Source of the DNA: Capitulum mitella
Lineage: Eukaryota; Arthropoda; Thecostraca; Pollicipedomorpha; Pollicipedidae
Reading direction: 5' to 3'
Length of the DNA: 64,000 nt
Assembly (NCBI GenBank): GCA_030062745.1
Contig: CP099844.1
Span: forward strand, 24,552,596 to 24,616,595
In this document: positions 24,101 to 39,100 of the stretch, in pieces
How positions within the stretch are numbered: the stretch's first letter is position 1
Layout of the letters: every line of letters starts with the position of its first letter
Position numbers and translations under genes: made by a program
The notes under the pieces: generated by a model
Seen by the model: only the letters and a program-made list of their open reading frames with translations
Databases searched by the model: none
What the model was told of the DNA's origin: nothing

Positions 24101-27100
24101 CAAGCTCGGTCGATGTTCCTGCCTTATGCCATTTTTGCCCACTACCGTTTTTCGCCAGACTACTTCGTGAGCCCAAAATGAATGGAAAATGTCACCCGAT
24201 GGGACGATTCTCATTACGGCCCTGGTATCCATTACAAGAGACCTGCACCAGCATAAGCTATGCTGTACCCGAAATCTCACAATCAAATTCTCCCCGACAA
24301 GGCATGGAGCCTGGCCATCTGGACCTCGGAACAGGCACGCCCTGCAGCGTGTACAACTCCTCACCATCTCATGGGGACTATTGTATGACGCATACTTCTT
24401 CGTCTCGTCTGATGCCCTGCGGCCTGCCAGCTGACGTCTGTGACCTACTTTTGCCATTCAAAGAACGCTGTATTTGACTCCCGTGCTGCGAGCCGGATGA
24501 GAAGCCGCGCCATTCCCGCGGGCGACGATGACGCACCGCGCGGTGCGTAGCGCGCGCGACGTGCCGTCTGCGAGGCCGGCCCGCCTCGGCGAGGGTTCCC
24601 GGCGCGTCGGTTGCGACACGGACGCCGCCGTGCATCCGGGAGCCGGGGCCGGCGGCAGGTCCGGCCCGCCTCTTTCTCGTCCCGGGGCGGCGCCGCGGAG
24701 CCGGAGCCGATGTTTACGCCGCGGCGCGGTCGGCCGGGTCCGGTGCCGTGTGCTCCGGATCGACTCTCGCCGGCCGCACGCTTTCTCCCGGAGCGCGGCG
24801 CGGCGGGCGGCCGCCGGCGCCGCTGCCGACGACGTGACACGTCGCCCGTCGCGTGCGCCGCGTCCGCGCGGCGGCGGCGCCTCTCGCGGGCCGCGCGCGG
24901 GGCTCTCCCGCGGGACGGAGGCATCCGGCTCTCCCCGCCGCCGCGCCGCCGCCGGACGCGGTTGCGTCAATCGCGCTGCGGCGGCGGCGGCGGCGGCGGG
25001 AGGCGGATAGTGTGTCAAGGTGGAGCCGCGGTCGGGTCGGGTCCGGCCGGCCGCGGACGTGCCGACCCGGCGGCCGGCCGCCAGACGCGCCCTGGTGGGC
25101 CGGCCGGCGCGGCCCAAAACAGGCGTGCCCCCTGCTTTGTCACGCGCCGCAGCCGCGGACGGACTTGGGAGCAGTGGGGGGCCGACGGCGGAGGTGTTTG
25201 GCCGAAGATTGATCGGGGCTGTGGAAGGTCTTCGTTGAAGGGTGTTGATGAGCTAGGGGGACCGAGAGTGTAACGTTTTAATCGCCGGCTCCTTTCGTAT
25301 GTCAATCTGCCCTTTACCGCCCTCTCGCCTGTTTATGCTTGGCGGTGAAGTGTTTACGCGGTATCTAGTTGCTTGACATGAGTTTGTTGGCTCTGGTCAT
25401 CCAGCTGATCTTCTCGCGTCCGACTTGTTTACACTGCATGACAATCTGACAAAGCGGACGCCGATGACCATTGGCATTCTGACGAATTCGCCAGTCTTGT
25501 TCGACCTTCGAGTGACGCAGCAGAGCATTGTGCTGCCATGGTCCATGAAGGGCCTCATAAAGATGCCAGCGTAGACGTGCGCAAACTTCGCAGTACCCTA
25601 GGCTCCGGGTCCAAGGGTTTCACGTTTTGGCATGGCATCATGTTTAGGAGACGTGTAATATGATTCTTGGGTCAAAGACTGAAATCTACGCGCTTAGCCT
25701 CCGCACAATAAGAATGCGGCTAAATGGCTCGGTTTAAAACGCGGCAAAACGCTGCTGGTTTTTCCATGTTTTCTGTATGGAAACAATGAAGCTTCAGACA
25801 CTGTTAATGTGTCGCTGTTTCCAAGCAGCTCATAACAGATGGCTTATCCTCCGTTTTATTTCCGCAGATCGCTTAAATGGGAATTCGAGGTGCTCCGGGT
25901 TCTCGAGAAGGCCGCCGGCCGCTTCGAGCACATCAACATCGCGCGCTTCACGTCGCAGACGCTGCAGACCGAACTGGAGGACAACACCGTCTCCATCATG
26001 CCGTACATGACCGCCACGGTGGTCATCATGATCGTGTTCTGCATCGTGACCTCGATGATGGGCGACTGGGTTCGCTCGAAGCCGCTGGTGGGGCTTCTCG
26101 GCGTCGTCAGCGCCACCCTGGCCACCGCCTCGGCGTTCGGCTTGCTCATGTACTGCGGCCTGCCCTTCATCGGCATCAACATGGCGGCACCGTTCCTCAT
26201 GCTCGGTGAGTACCGCGCCGTCCACGCGGCCCATCGCTGACGCGGTCAGAGTGCGCTCCGTCGGTGCTGAACGCTGCGGATTGCCGGCTGGCGCTGTGAA
26301 TCACGTGATCAGGCATGCAACAGGTGGAGGTAAATAACAGTTTGGCCGCGGATCAGCTGGCAACTGACCAACAGAGGGAGCTGACTATCTCACGGTTGTG
26401 TTGAGTGTGGCGGCACGCTAAACTTTCGTCACAAAGTTGACCATCACTTTGAATCGCACGACCGGGCTTAGGTTCAGGATAGGTGTACCGAGCTCTGCTT
26501 AGTGCGGACTGTGATCCCAAATACCACCTTAGCAGATCATTTCCATCAAAATTTTGAAACAGAATACCCCATGCGATTTGTACAAATATACCCACTATAA
26601 AATGCTCGGGAGCCGAACAAATATCAGCCTTCAGTTTGGAACGAATCAAACACTTCAGTTTTTTGATAGAAGTGTACGGATTATTGGGTTATAACCTAGA
26701 CGATGAAACTATAAAGCTTCTTCTTTTAAATGCCATCGAATTACAAGCAAATTTGTCACGCATGGTGACTGACTTATTATTCTTGTCTGTTTAGACCACC
26801 GGGTAGCAAGATTAAAATTATCTGAAATGGACTCAAAATACAAGTTCCCGTGAGACTGCAAAATTTATCCGAAGGACATCTACAGGCTTGCATGTTTTTT
26901 TTTGTTAAGACGAGACACCCATATGACAATGCTAACGTTTTGTGTAAGTTTTCTCTGACACTTCGGATTAGTGTTAGCACTTTTTGTTACCATCCACCCT
27001 ATAAGCACTCAGTCAAGGCCTCGACTGTATTTGTTCACTTCATCTCCCAAAAAGCGCTAAGAGCAAAGGCGACGTGAATCCCAGAAATCTGACTTCACTG

Positions 27101-30100
27101 TTTGCCCGCCCACGTCGCACGCCACGGCCCGAGGGGCTCGGAAAGGCCCGGGTTTGCCGGATCTCCGGCAGGGCTGTTTTGTCCTCTGCATCGCCACAGC
27201 GAGGCAGCCGACGGAGCGAACCGCCCGCGGAGCCTCCGTGTGACGTCATCGGTCGTCTCCTCTCGGCGGCGGAGAGAGTCGGGGCTCGGGGAGCCCGGGG
27301 CGACGTCACGGCGCCGTGTTTGATTGGCGGTTATCAGACGGGCGGAGAGCCAGTGAGCGGGCTCCGTCGTCACCACGGGGCGAACGCTGCGGATCGGCGG
27401 GGTATCCGGCCTCGCCAGGGATGGTCAGACACTTGGTTTGTTCGGACCGGGGTGCCGGCACCGTGATGAACGAAACGGGAGTCAGCTTAGCCGGGAGGCT
27501 GTGAAAAGTAGCTTCGCTGGGAAGAAGAATACTTTGTATGCTCTCGGCAGTTTCGCACTTTGGGAAGTGGCGACGCCACGTATTCAGGACAGCGGGATAA
27601 ACGACGTTTTCGAGTCCTTTCTTCCCGTGTATTGCCAGTGGAATGTCAAATTTCCCCTAGTTTGGAGGTGGAGGGAGGGGGGTCAGCTATCCTCACTGCT
27701 CCGCCGGTGTCGCCATCGCTGGATTTTGTCGCCGAGGTGATAACGGGGGCCGACCCTGATTGCTGGAGTGTCCGACTGGACCTTGAAAACCACACCTGGG
27801 TCCGATAGGGCCGGTTCCGTTGGACAGCTTTTTACCGGTCCCGAATAACGTCAGCTGATCTTGAAGACAGATGTGTCAATGGAACGAAAGTCAGCATTCT
27901 GGCAAGGCCATGGGACCGCTGAGCGTTTTGAAGAACATAATTGTGCCAAGGCGCAGTGCAGGGAATAAATGTGGGAGCGTGGATTGGAATTGCACGCGAA
28001 CACCGCTCGTCAGCAACCAGGAAAATCGCTGTGCGAGCGAAGCATGACAGCGCGCGGCAGGGCGTGAAAAGCTAGCCACTGGGCTGGCATCCGCACGTGA
28101 GTGACCTTGTATTCACACTTAATACGATAAACTTTCCTGTCATCTCTTCTGTTTCTTGTGCTGTCGTCATTAACGCCATAGATTTGGTCTCGTGTGTTTT
28201 TTTATGCATTGGGTGTGGTTATGAATGTACTTCAAAGTGGCCAAGGAGATTTTCCCTTTAATCATACTAGAAAATTAGCCTTGAAACCGATCACTCACCC
28301 GAGGGTTCCTCAAAACATACCTGATTGTATGTGGCGGAACGCAAAAATATGTCCGACTAAAAGTGGCGGAACGCAGAAGTAAATCCTTCATTTATGCCTG
28401 CTCCCTCAACAATGCCGCCATAAATGACTCACTCCGTTGTTTCATGATTGCATTTTCTCATTATCTTGCTATCCATTGCACAGCAGTATAACTCACCCCA
28501 CTCAGTATCGCGCCTTGCCACCATTCATCGGCTGTCCGTCGTCCAGTGCCCAATCGCCAATGCTGCCTGTCGCCGCTGTCTGACCGCCTCACATTTCATC
28601 TTAACACCTGGCCGCCTCACAGCTCTTTCCATCTCCTCCCTCGTGCTGTCCCCGTTGTGATGGCTTAGCTCACACTATTCCTGCTGAGGCACTCCTGTCT
28701 ACTGAAGTAGTTCATTGCATGTTACCCCTGATGCAGCAGCTCATCTCATGTTGTACCCCCCGAGGCAGCTGAACTCGCGCTGTTTATGCCGGGGAAGCTC
28801 AACACTTTCTAGTCTCTCAGCTGAAGCAGAAAGAACTCAACTCAGGCTATTCCTGAAAGAGCGTTCCAACTCCTGTTGTCACTGCCGTGGGAGTGAGCTC
28901 AGCTCACACTCTCCCTGCCGCGTCAGCCCCGCTCAGTTTGGTCCTGCGGTCGCAGCAGTCTGTGGGTCGGCTCCGTTGTGTGGCCGACCGCCGTCCGGTG
29001 CGCCACGCCGCGCCACTTTTTGTCGCACCATTTGGTAGCCATATGACAAACGGTCCAAATGGCCACCAGCAATATTTTGCCGGCTTTCTGGAAATCGAAA
29101 TGGCCGCGTTTTTGTCGTTCATTTTTTCCAGTGCCAACAAAGAGCATGGCGAGTGCCAAAAATCGACGTAGCGATGTCGATAGCGATAGCGACTCGGAGT
29201 TTCATCCTGTCGATAATCGTCAGGTAACAGAGGTCAGGATGATGACTGGTGATACTGTGTTTGTACATTGTTTGCGGAAGTACCTAAATTTCTACGAAGC
29301 TTGGTCTATTTGAGTAGCTTTGCACACCGATTAATATTCGGGAATGATTGTTAATCCAGTTGCCCTCAAAGATGTTTCTCCTTGCACTTTTTCTTCATTT
29401 TAACTCCTTCATAGATAAGAACGCAGATAATGTCGTAACCCTTATCAAGTAATGTACGACCCTTTCGAAAGCGGATAGCACGAGCTGCATTAGCGCCTGA
29501 TACCGGATTAATGAGGCACTGTTCCTTTTACTCACTTAGTCCAATGCTCGCCCGTCTCGGTTTTTTATGTCCCCATCTTACATTGTTTCTGCTGCCTCCT
29601 TTCTTTCTGTATATCGATTTTTTCTCTTGCTCTCTCCCTCCTCAACCGGCTGCGCGTTCCCGCTGTCATCCACATCTCTCATAAGCACGCACCACGCCGT
29701 GCACGTAGTGAGCCTTTCCCACCCCCTTGAACTGTTGAACATTTCAGTCAGCAGCCTGGCTCCTCCGTCCTTCCACGGCCGCTGCCCTCCCCACCCCACA
29801 CAGCCCACCAGGACGGTGGATGAGCCTCTCCGAGCAACCCGTGCGGAGCGGACCCACTGATCCGCCCTCGGGCGACTGCGGACCGCGATTTCACGTGCGG
29901 CCGCCGCGATTAAGTTGTTTGCCGCCCGGCGCCGGGGCGGGGAGCGGGAGGAATTCCGGAGCTGGCGGGGCTGTCCGGGGGCCGATCGGCCGCGCAGGCC
30001 GCCGCGTGGTTAGCGTGGGACCGTGGGAGTCGGGTTACCCTCGTTACCGGTCCGGCGGGCAGGGCGGACCGCGCGCTTCGCCGGCGGCGTCAGAAAATGC

Positions 30101-33100
30101 GCCAGAAAACGCCGCGGGCGGGCGCAATTGCCGCCCGGCTCTGCCAAATCGGACACGGTCGTTAAGCGTTCAGGCGCGACTCGCGGCTGAAGGGCTCACC
30201 AGTTTATGCGCCGCACGGGGGCGCTGTAAAACGGGGCGATTCACAGCTTCTTCGAGCCGTGAATCACGGCTTCCGGAGCCGAGCCGAGCCGGGCGCTCCG
30301 GCCCGACCGTCGTCGCCCGACGTTCGCCCGCTGCTGAACGCGTCCCAGGGCTGTCGCGCGACTGCGGCGTCTGTCACCGGACGTTATCTCCCCGGGTCGG
30401 CCGTCAGGCCCGCTGTGAAGTGGGCCGCCGCCGCCGGCGACGCTGCCGGCCGTAGGCGGTGGCTCGTCTAACTCTTCCCCACCGACCGCGCTGACGGCCA
30501 CCCATGACACAGGGCCGCGGGGGGCAAGAGGCTTTTGGGTTCTTTGAGGTTGAAAATTTAGCGTTCCTTAAGGCGCCGGAAACGAAAACAGATAACTTTC
30601 CGGAACTCGAAAATAAAGTGGCCTAAATCCCAGGAGTTTTCAGTTTTGAGGGGATAGATTTGTCCTGGACCCCTCAGAGGCATCTAGGTTTGTGCCGTCT
30701 CGACACGAGCTCGTGATGTTCGCGGCTCCCCTCCGCTGTCCGGCGCCGTCGTCTGTTTGTGCGCAACGAAAGCTGCATTGAGTTTTGATTATGGCATCGT
30801 GATGTTGTCACCTTGAATGCAGTGCTGCAGGGTGGCTGTGGCGCCCTCTCGATGCTATGCACACAAAGGACGTTCCATGTATGGCGGAGGCGGTGCCCAC
30901 GCGAATGCCAACAGCCCGTTTCCGCAAGTAAGGCGCTAACCGCACGGCACATAGGCCCGTAAAACGCGATAAAACCGACTGCATAGGAATGCGGAGGCGT
31001 ATGGCCTCGAACTTCATGCGGATGTAAAACTACGCTCACCTCCGTAGTGGTCAGGAGAAGTGGGCATGGCAGCCGTAACTCCGAAGCACCCCCAGCTGCT
31101 CCCGTGTTGGCGGCGCGCCAGATTCGCCGCAACGCAGCAGCAGTGGTGCAGAGCGGCCGCAGAGGTGGCGCCATCCAACGGGGTGATGGTCGTTCGCCAC
31201 AAGTGCTCATGGTTTGCGCCGGAGTTGGATGAAGGGGCGGGAACAGGCACGGATCCAGGGGGAGGGGCGAACAACAGGGCCACCTCCTCGCTCCCTGGAC
31301 CCGGGCCTGTTCGGCGAAACCTTTAGCCGCAGAAGGTGGTAAGAGCATGGAAGCCATTCACAGACCATGTGCGCCCCGGTCTTAGATAGGCTCCGTTAAC
31401 GCAGTTGTGTGACTCAGACAGGACGCAGAGGACACCGAATTGATGGAGTGTGGGTACCCTGGCGTTGAAAAGGCGCCGGTCGAGTTTGGCCCCCTGCCGG
31501 CGAGAGTTGGACGCCCTTTCGATGCGATTTTGGCGCCCCCACAGTATTGTTTTGGCGATTCTCGAAAATTCTCCGCTTGACAAAGCTCTGGATCCATGCC
31601 TGGGCGAGAAAAGCCATCCTCAACATTGACAGTTAACTGGACATTCATTTTTCTTATTTAAGAAAGAGGGGCCAGATTTGTGTACTAAAAAACGTGCATA
31701 ACGATGGTTGAAACTAGGCGCTCAGTGTGCGGTGTTTTAGATGCTGTTTAAAAATTTCGCCGCGTTCATGAGTCATTAGATCAGTACATTTGCCCTGTCA
31801 TGAAAGGAGCTTGCAATCCCAGGCGTTTTGTGTTTTGAGGATCCCTCCTCAATGAGGCGGATTTTCCCAGGTCTGCTTGCCCTTTACTGGTAAGATTGGA
31901 ACCGAGAACAGGGGCGTCAACAACGTCTTATAACATCATCAGGCGACGAACAATGAGTGTGTGCGGCGAATAGAACGCAGCAGTGACACGCTGGACGACT
32001 ACCAAGAGTTCAGCTCGGAAAAGCAATAGCCGACTCCTAGCGCGCGCTTTTGACGTGAAGCTGTGGTCGGCTGCAGTAAAGCCTGTACTTGCATCGGTCC
32101 TCGATAGTCCTGTTCTTACGCCAGACCCGGAACAGAGGGGGAAGGACTGGCTCCTCGAGATCCGGCGGTACTTTTTCACGTCCGAGACACACGCATCGGA
32201 CGCGGCTTCTTCTGATGGAAGTCCTTCAGCTCCGAAACGGTTCTGCAGTTGCAGATCCCACGAGGATGTTCAAGATTGCCACGCTTTTGACGTTATGTAA
32301 GCGGTGACCACGAAGCGAAAGCGGCGATGAAAGTCTCTCATTACGAGTTGCACCACCAAGCTGATCATCCAGGGCTATTCCAGGTTCATATGACGGCTGT
32401 TTAATGCTCGGTTTTCTGCATGAATCGCAATTAAGGCATCCGACTGCTGCCCTGCAGCGACCGCGACCACGAGTGCGGGCTCGAGTCGGGGCTAACCCCC
32501 GGCCGATTGCGCCGGCGGCGGCGGCGGTGGCGGCGGCGGCGGCGGCGGCTGCGGCAGCTTGGTTCCGCTCGCCTCTGACCTGTCCGGCCGGTTCAAGGAG
32601 AAACTCACTCGCGCCGGGACGACTGCCGAGACGGGACGCAGAGCCGGGCGAGTTTGGCCGCTTGCCGGTCCCTCTCACTTTCCATGCGGCCGGGCCGTCT
32701 GCGGCCGCCGGAGAGTTCGCGAGGAGCGCTCCCGCCGGGGCGGTGTTATTTCGCGCGGGGCGAGACAGTCTCCAGCGACTGCAACGCTCGGGATGGCTCG
32801 CAAGTGACGTCTTCCGGAGAAGGCGCACCACCTGGAGGGATGGTGCGCAGTGGTGGTTGAATTGCAGGGTCGTGAAATCAGCCCTTCTTCACTTTTTTGC
32901 GGCCATTGTTTCCATGAGACAAAGATTGACGAACCCTTCAGCTCTCGCAGGGGTGCTATATGCGGGCAACCTACGACTACCTCCTTTCCCAACCTCTTTC
33001 GTTTCGTTAGATCATCAGAATAATTGTCCGCTCCTTGTTCTGTCGGATGCTCCTCATTTCTTTAAACGCCGCTCCGCGCAGCCATTTGGGGAGATGACGA

Positions 33101-36100
33101 GCTGGCCAGGGAACAAGGACCGCGCGGGCTGCTCCTTTTCCTTAGGAAATCGCAGTCCTTGTCGTTAGCTTAGCCGTCAGAGACGTGAACTCATCGCATG
33201 ACGTGGGTTCGAATCTCGACGTCACCAGCTCTCGGTCGGTCACACGCGTGGTGTCGACCGGAGACGCTGTACGACGAAGCCCAAGTGGCTATGCGCCCTA
33301 GCCCAAACCAACCGGCCAGCCCAGTGGCGCGATGACCGGCGGAGCCGTGCGCCGGCGGCGGTGACCTTGCCGTCCTGCAGACTGGGGCACTGGGCCAGCC
33401 GGGCGGGACCCGCCGCCGTGCAGGCCGCCGGCGCGGCGCCACGCAGCGGCGGAAGACGTGCGCCGCGCCGCGCCCGTCGAGTCACCTGCGCCGCTTCCAC
33501 GGCCGGCGACCAGCGCTGGGGTACCCGCGGCTGGAAACATGTTCGGCTCTGTCCCGTACCTCGCACCTGTGTTCGGCCCCTCCAGCGGTACGCAGGCTCC
33601 TCCAGTACCCGCAGCAGCCCGTCGCCCCGAAGGAGCGGAAGGCGCGGAGCCGTCTCGCGGTCCGCGCCCTCGTCTGGCCTTCGTCCGGGCGTCCCGCACT
33701 TTCTCCCGCCGTCTGGCGATTCTCGTTCGTTGCCCGGCTGTCGGCCCGTTCTGTCTGCCGCGCCCGCAGGCGGCTGCCGACCCTGACTCCTGCTGGCTGG
33801 CCCCGGCCTGGCCGGGTGCAGGATGGATGGAAGTGGGAGTTAAGCGTAGTGCGCCACGTTGCAGTTCGTGCGTAACGCCAAGCACATGATTTGCGCAGTC
33901 ATTAATGTAAGGATGTCACTGTGTGCTTCGTCCATTGGCCTTCGCTACGAATCAAGATTGAGGTTCCTTTGAACTGTCGCCGTCCGTGAATTACCGTGAC
34001 TTTGAATGCCCGCGGTGGCCCTAAGGAATACGACGATTCTTTGAAGCCCTTGCCATTTTATTGCTCTTGGCATTCGCATTACTTTGATCACGTAAAGCTT
34101 CGTGGCATTTTCTGCTGTCTTAAAAGCAAGAAGTGCCCTCTTCTGTTTCGAATTTAATGTTCGCGTGGAAATCCTTGGCCTGTTTTCTCGTGCGGTTTCG
34201 CTCCCTTTGCCCCACCCTATCTCCTCATCTGAATCATCAGTCATTTAAGCTGATTCTCGGCCATTTGTTTCGAGGATGATTTGCTGGACGCAACCCATAG
34301 TTGAGTTTTGCTGTTATTAATGTGCTTTATTCGTCTAAACGTAGCCAGGAGCCAGAAGGCTTAAATGACCCATTTTGCTTCCAGTGAACATGATAAGTAA
34401 ACCCCTGCTAATAAGACGGCAAATAAATAGTCTTGTTGAGGCCTTGAGCCGCTGACCCTGCATTTTTGTAATTTTTTATCTTGACGGCCATTTTAACTGT
34501 TTAACCAAAGACGACCAGACAAAACAGATCGTCAGGTTGTTTGCTGTTCAGCTTGAGAGCTTACATTCTAAAACCGGAATCAAGATGTGCATTTTGCCCA
34601 CACTGCATTTTAAATTCCAGATACATCGTCGCGGACCAAGAGTCTTTTGTTAACATCTACTGACGGCTATGGCATTGTTATTTTTTTAGAAACTCGCCAT
34701 TTTCACTCGTACCCTTTTAACTCACATGAGTTTGGTATCGATAGTTTTGTAGACCATTACAGCGTCAGTGGAACAGGGCGTTCAGGGATGCGGGCCTCTT
34801 AAAGATTTCATTCCGGACTTCCCTCAGAGACCGATCCCTTCCACTCCCCAGTGCCCCTCTCCGTAGATTGGACTCCCATATGCGCTTAAGCGCTGTCTCT
34901 GTACAGATTGCTATTCTTTTATAGCCAGAACCGGTGCTTCCCATTCTTCCATAACTGAAACTTTTGACAGCCGTGACTCCTGCAATGTGGTATCTAACTG
35001 CGCGATTTTTTTTTATGAAATCCAACTTCACCGTCCACAAAGTTCTAAACTCCATTGTCCGTCTACAGAATTCCGTGTCAGCTGTGGAGAGTCGCAGTAA
35101 ATTCCGGAATAGCTTTATTGCTCTCGCCTTGGTCACAACACGAGGTCGGGCGCTACAGAGCTGCGTCTCCCACCGAGTCCGGCTGAGCCGCTCGGGGAGG
35201 CAGCCGCCCGGTGCAGCTGTCCGCGCCCGAGCCAGCCTTACGAAGGAGCGCCACATGGTCGGTGTCGCGGCGCCGGGCTCGGTGTCGACAGTTCCGGCCG
35301 ATAGCTGGAATACGGATTCCGAAATCGGTCGGCCCGCGAGCGGCCGCCATAGTCAAGGTCGGGCCCCGGTCGCCAGTCGAGAGCGCTTTGTCGAAGAAGG
35401 AATTCCACCTGCTCGGGTCCAGACCTGAAGCTGTTTCGTGCCGCGCCCTCGCCTCTTTTGCACTTGTCGTTTCTCGCCAGTACTTGTGGTGTTTCTTTTG
35501 CTTTTTTTTAGAAATAAGGCAAAATGTGAAGGAAACGAATTCAAAAGTTATCTCGACCTTCAGATCTCCGTATTCCATTGAAAGCGATGAACGTGTAGAG
35601 TTTGTTCCCTGACGAAGAAGGACTTGGCGATATTACTACAATCGTTCATATGCGGTTTCCGTAAGCAATGTTAATAGATCGTGGCCTTTTCAGAGATTGT
35701 CTTGCGCGTTCAAAGTCAAAATGAGTGTCCATCGTTCACTGCTCATCATCTTGCGTCAGAACGCTGAACGTCAGAAGCCTGCTTTTTCCGGAGACCGTTT
35801 CTCTCCAATTTTGAAGTGGCATTAGTCAGCGAACGATAACATTTTCCTTTCTCATTACCGCACAACTTGTGTCCGGTTGAAGCAAATGATATCATCGAGT
35901 AGTGTACGCCTGTGTAACACCCATTTTCAACCATGTTCGGGCTGACTCCAGTGTCGAGCCTCATGTCGTTTTTTCTTTGTCGGCCTCCGAGCGTCAGTGT
36001 CATCAACCCCGCTCCTTGCTCACATCCACAACTAATTATCGATGATGGCGGGGACGAGGGTATCGGCTCTGGGAGCCAGGGCCATAGGGAGCCCCTGACG

Positions 36101-39100
36101 CAGTCGCTTGTTGACACTTGGGTGCGTCCTTTACGTCCGAACTACGATGTGGAATTCCCGAGATTCGCGTTGCGCACTGGAGCGTTCTTTAAAGGCAGTG
36201 TGTCTAATTACTCTGGATATCCAAGAAGACATTCCAGCGGATACTCGACCTCAGCTACGATTTATGACACCAGTGAAACGCGCGTTTGGGGCTTCGAACA
36301 ATGATAATTCACTCATATGATGTTAATTGTTTCCCACTCCGCGATATCGATAGCTGTACGAGTGCGAATACAGTATAAAGGGACAGCAGCAAAAGAAGCC
36401 AATTAACGGGTTGGAAACGAGCAGGACGTGCGCACCCGAGACAGAACAAGATCACAGAATGCCAACATGTTGATGGGGTAATCGCGGGCTACGAATGGTT
36501 ACTGCCAGTCTCAACCAGGGCCGTAACTTTGAAAGAATTTCACATCAATATCTTGGTCTGTTCAAGCGTTTTCCTGCTTTATAAAATAATGTGCTGTTTA
36601 TAGGTTATCATCGTCAGACGTAAGAATTTGATGAGTTTACTTTTCCATACTAAAATTCCTTCCAGTTTTACACCCATGCTCTCAACGGTATTTGTTTGAA
36701 GGAACTCTTATTTTTCTCATTTCTTCGTTTTAGGAAGGGTGAAGTCTTGCAAACTACGTCGGGGAAGAGGGCTAAACAAGGCAAAAGGGCTAAACCTGCC
36801 CGCAAAATACACACGAACGGATTACTCACAAAAACGGATTCTCTCCGTGTTTGGTCCACTTTCTTTTCAAAGTCGGGGGGAGAGCTCGAGCCAAAGTTTG
36901 GGGCGCAAGCCCCCCCCCCCCTCACGACTGAATATGAAACTGCACCCCTGGCTCTAGGTGTTACTTGGGCATGATATCATTTGCAATACAATTTGGTTGT
37001 AGATGGCAGAGCCAGGTTCAAGACGAGATGTGCGACTGCCGTGTCGGCTTCAGTTCGGCAGTTCCACACCTGGTATTGGGTATTCTTTTCTCTGATATAA
37101 CTTATTTCTTCATTCATGAAGACAGTGTTGCCTATAGCACTTACCAAGGCATATATATATGGAATTGTATCATCAAACAATAACTAGTATAATTCGTATC
37201 CGCCATTTCCATAGAGCACATCGGAATACAACCCGCTTACATAGTCAAACACTTGAAAATTCCAATCATCTGTGACAATCTTCGCCATCCATCTCAGGGC
37301 ACATGGTAAACCACACACTGCCAAGCGCAGCCGAGACCAAAACAAATACTAAATAACATGCAAAAAATAACACTGCGTTTCAGGTAGGGGTAACTCAGTC
37401 GGGTCGTTCCATGACAGATACCATCTTACGTTATTGTGCTATCCGTCGATGATTCCCAGAGCCTAACAATGCGGGGTACATTGGCTTTCGGAGCGTGCTT
37501 CAGAAGCTTTGAGCTGCCCACAGCCTCCCCCCCAACGCTAACTGCTCTGCACGCTGCTGCGGCGCCGGCCGCTCAGGATACGCAGACTCCTCGGTCAGCT
37601 GGCCGTCGGCGCCGGTGGCGCGGGATGCACCGACTCCTCGGCCAGTACGGGCCAATGGGCGTGACGCAGGCAGCGCCCATTGCTCGGCGCGCTGCAGCGA
37701 CGCCAGCCGCTCCGGATGTGCAGACTCCTCGGCGAGTTCGGCGGCGGCGTCGGCCGCTCCTGGTGTACGGACCCATCGGCGACTCGACGGCGATACCGAC
37801 CGCCTCAGAGATGTCGCCTAAGGGCTTTGCGTTGCTCCCTGAGCGAGCTGATGTGCTCCGCCGATGGTTGGGCACCGGGATTTACGTAGGGATGCATCCA
37901 TTGTGGGCCATCGGTCCTCCGACGTGGGCCAGGGATGGATGCCTCTTTCCTGAAAGCCACCATCAGGCCGGAATATTTCTGCAACGTCCGGATAGCCCTT
38001 TGGAGCTCGCTCTTGTCGCACGACGACCTTTTCCTTTGCCCGGTTGTGCACAAGGACTAACCTGTGAGTAGTAGTTGGTTTTAGGCGTATGTGATGATGA
38101 CCAGCTTATATTCGAACCGTGTACCGCCTGTTAGAATGTCAGCGCGTAGCCTGTCAGTGGCCCAGGGCAATCACAAACTGTTGATTTCGCCAGGTGTCGT
38201 TGTCATATCCACTTTCTACATGCGATTGCGCTATGAATGTGATACAACGTGTGGGTTATCATTCGGCTTCTAGATGGCATTGTTAGAATTACTACCACTT
38301 ATTAGTGAGCATGTTCACAAGCCGGTTTCAGATTTGGACTATTCTGATAGCGTCAACGGTCAGCCAAGAGGCTTATCTGCACATTACCAGTTGCTACCAA
38401 AAGTAAATCGAAGCATTTTGCTAATCTTTGAACTGTCATCACACCTTTGCAACACACACCACAAGGTTTGCAGCAGGTTTGCAATACCTATTGATGGCGC
38501 CAATAGAGTACATGTGCAAATACCATTGTTTCTGACATTCTTTATATTGAGATATAGCCATCATGCACGCATTACAGCCTCTGACGAAGCTACTGCAAAC
38601 TCTTCATTCTGTTAGGGCCCGGGAGACCAAATGCCAGTTGGTAAAAGCCTCTGATCTCATGATAAAGTGTCACTTACCCTAAGGACAACATTAACCATAC
38701 CCTAAAGCCAAGCCAATACCCCAAAACCTTCATAGTCACAGAACCAAAACCCCGTATGGCGTGAAACTCGCAACTCGAAAGATGATTCGCTGGGCACAGT
38801 CTGCTGTCATCGCTGACGAACTCGCAACTCAAAAGATGATTCGATGGGGTTAACGATATGTTATTTGTGCGGTCGGTCCCACTTAGTGGCGAAAGGAGCT
38901 GGAGTAAAACCGATAAATCTGTACTGGCAGCGCGGTGTTGGAGTAATGGGAAATATCGGGAAGTATTTGGCCGCCGTAGGTCAATGAAGACGACCTGGCG
39001 AAAACCAATGACACCTGACGATTCAGGCAATTGTCTTCTTTGATCGCACGTATACAGATAAAATTCGAGATTTGACTAGACACATTGCCTTTGACTGCAC

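Larger units (their letters stand above)
17806..25867 (+). other. Intron 1 of the Patched-like gene (8,062 bp)
   Basis: Donor gtgagt, acceptor tttccgcag, phase 2. Contents: a GC-rich island at 18110-18710 with a GGC microsatellite, GC-rich patches at about 19680-19990 and 22380-22610, a perfect 15 bp foldback at 23345-23384, and a strong CpG island at about 24490-25210 with a (CGG)n run at 24977-25000. The rest is mixed to AT-rich with no recognisable coding sequence on either strand. Confidence 0.85.
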
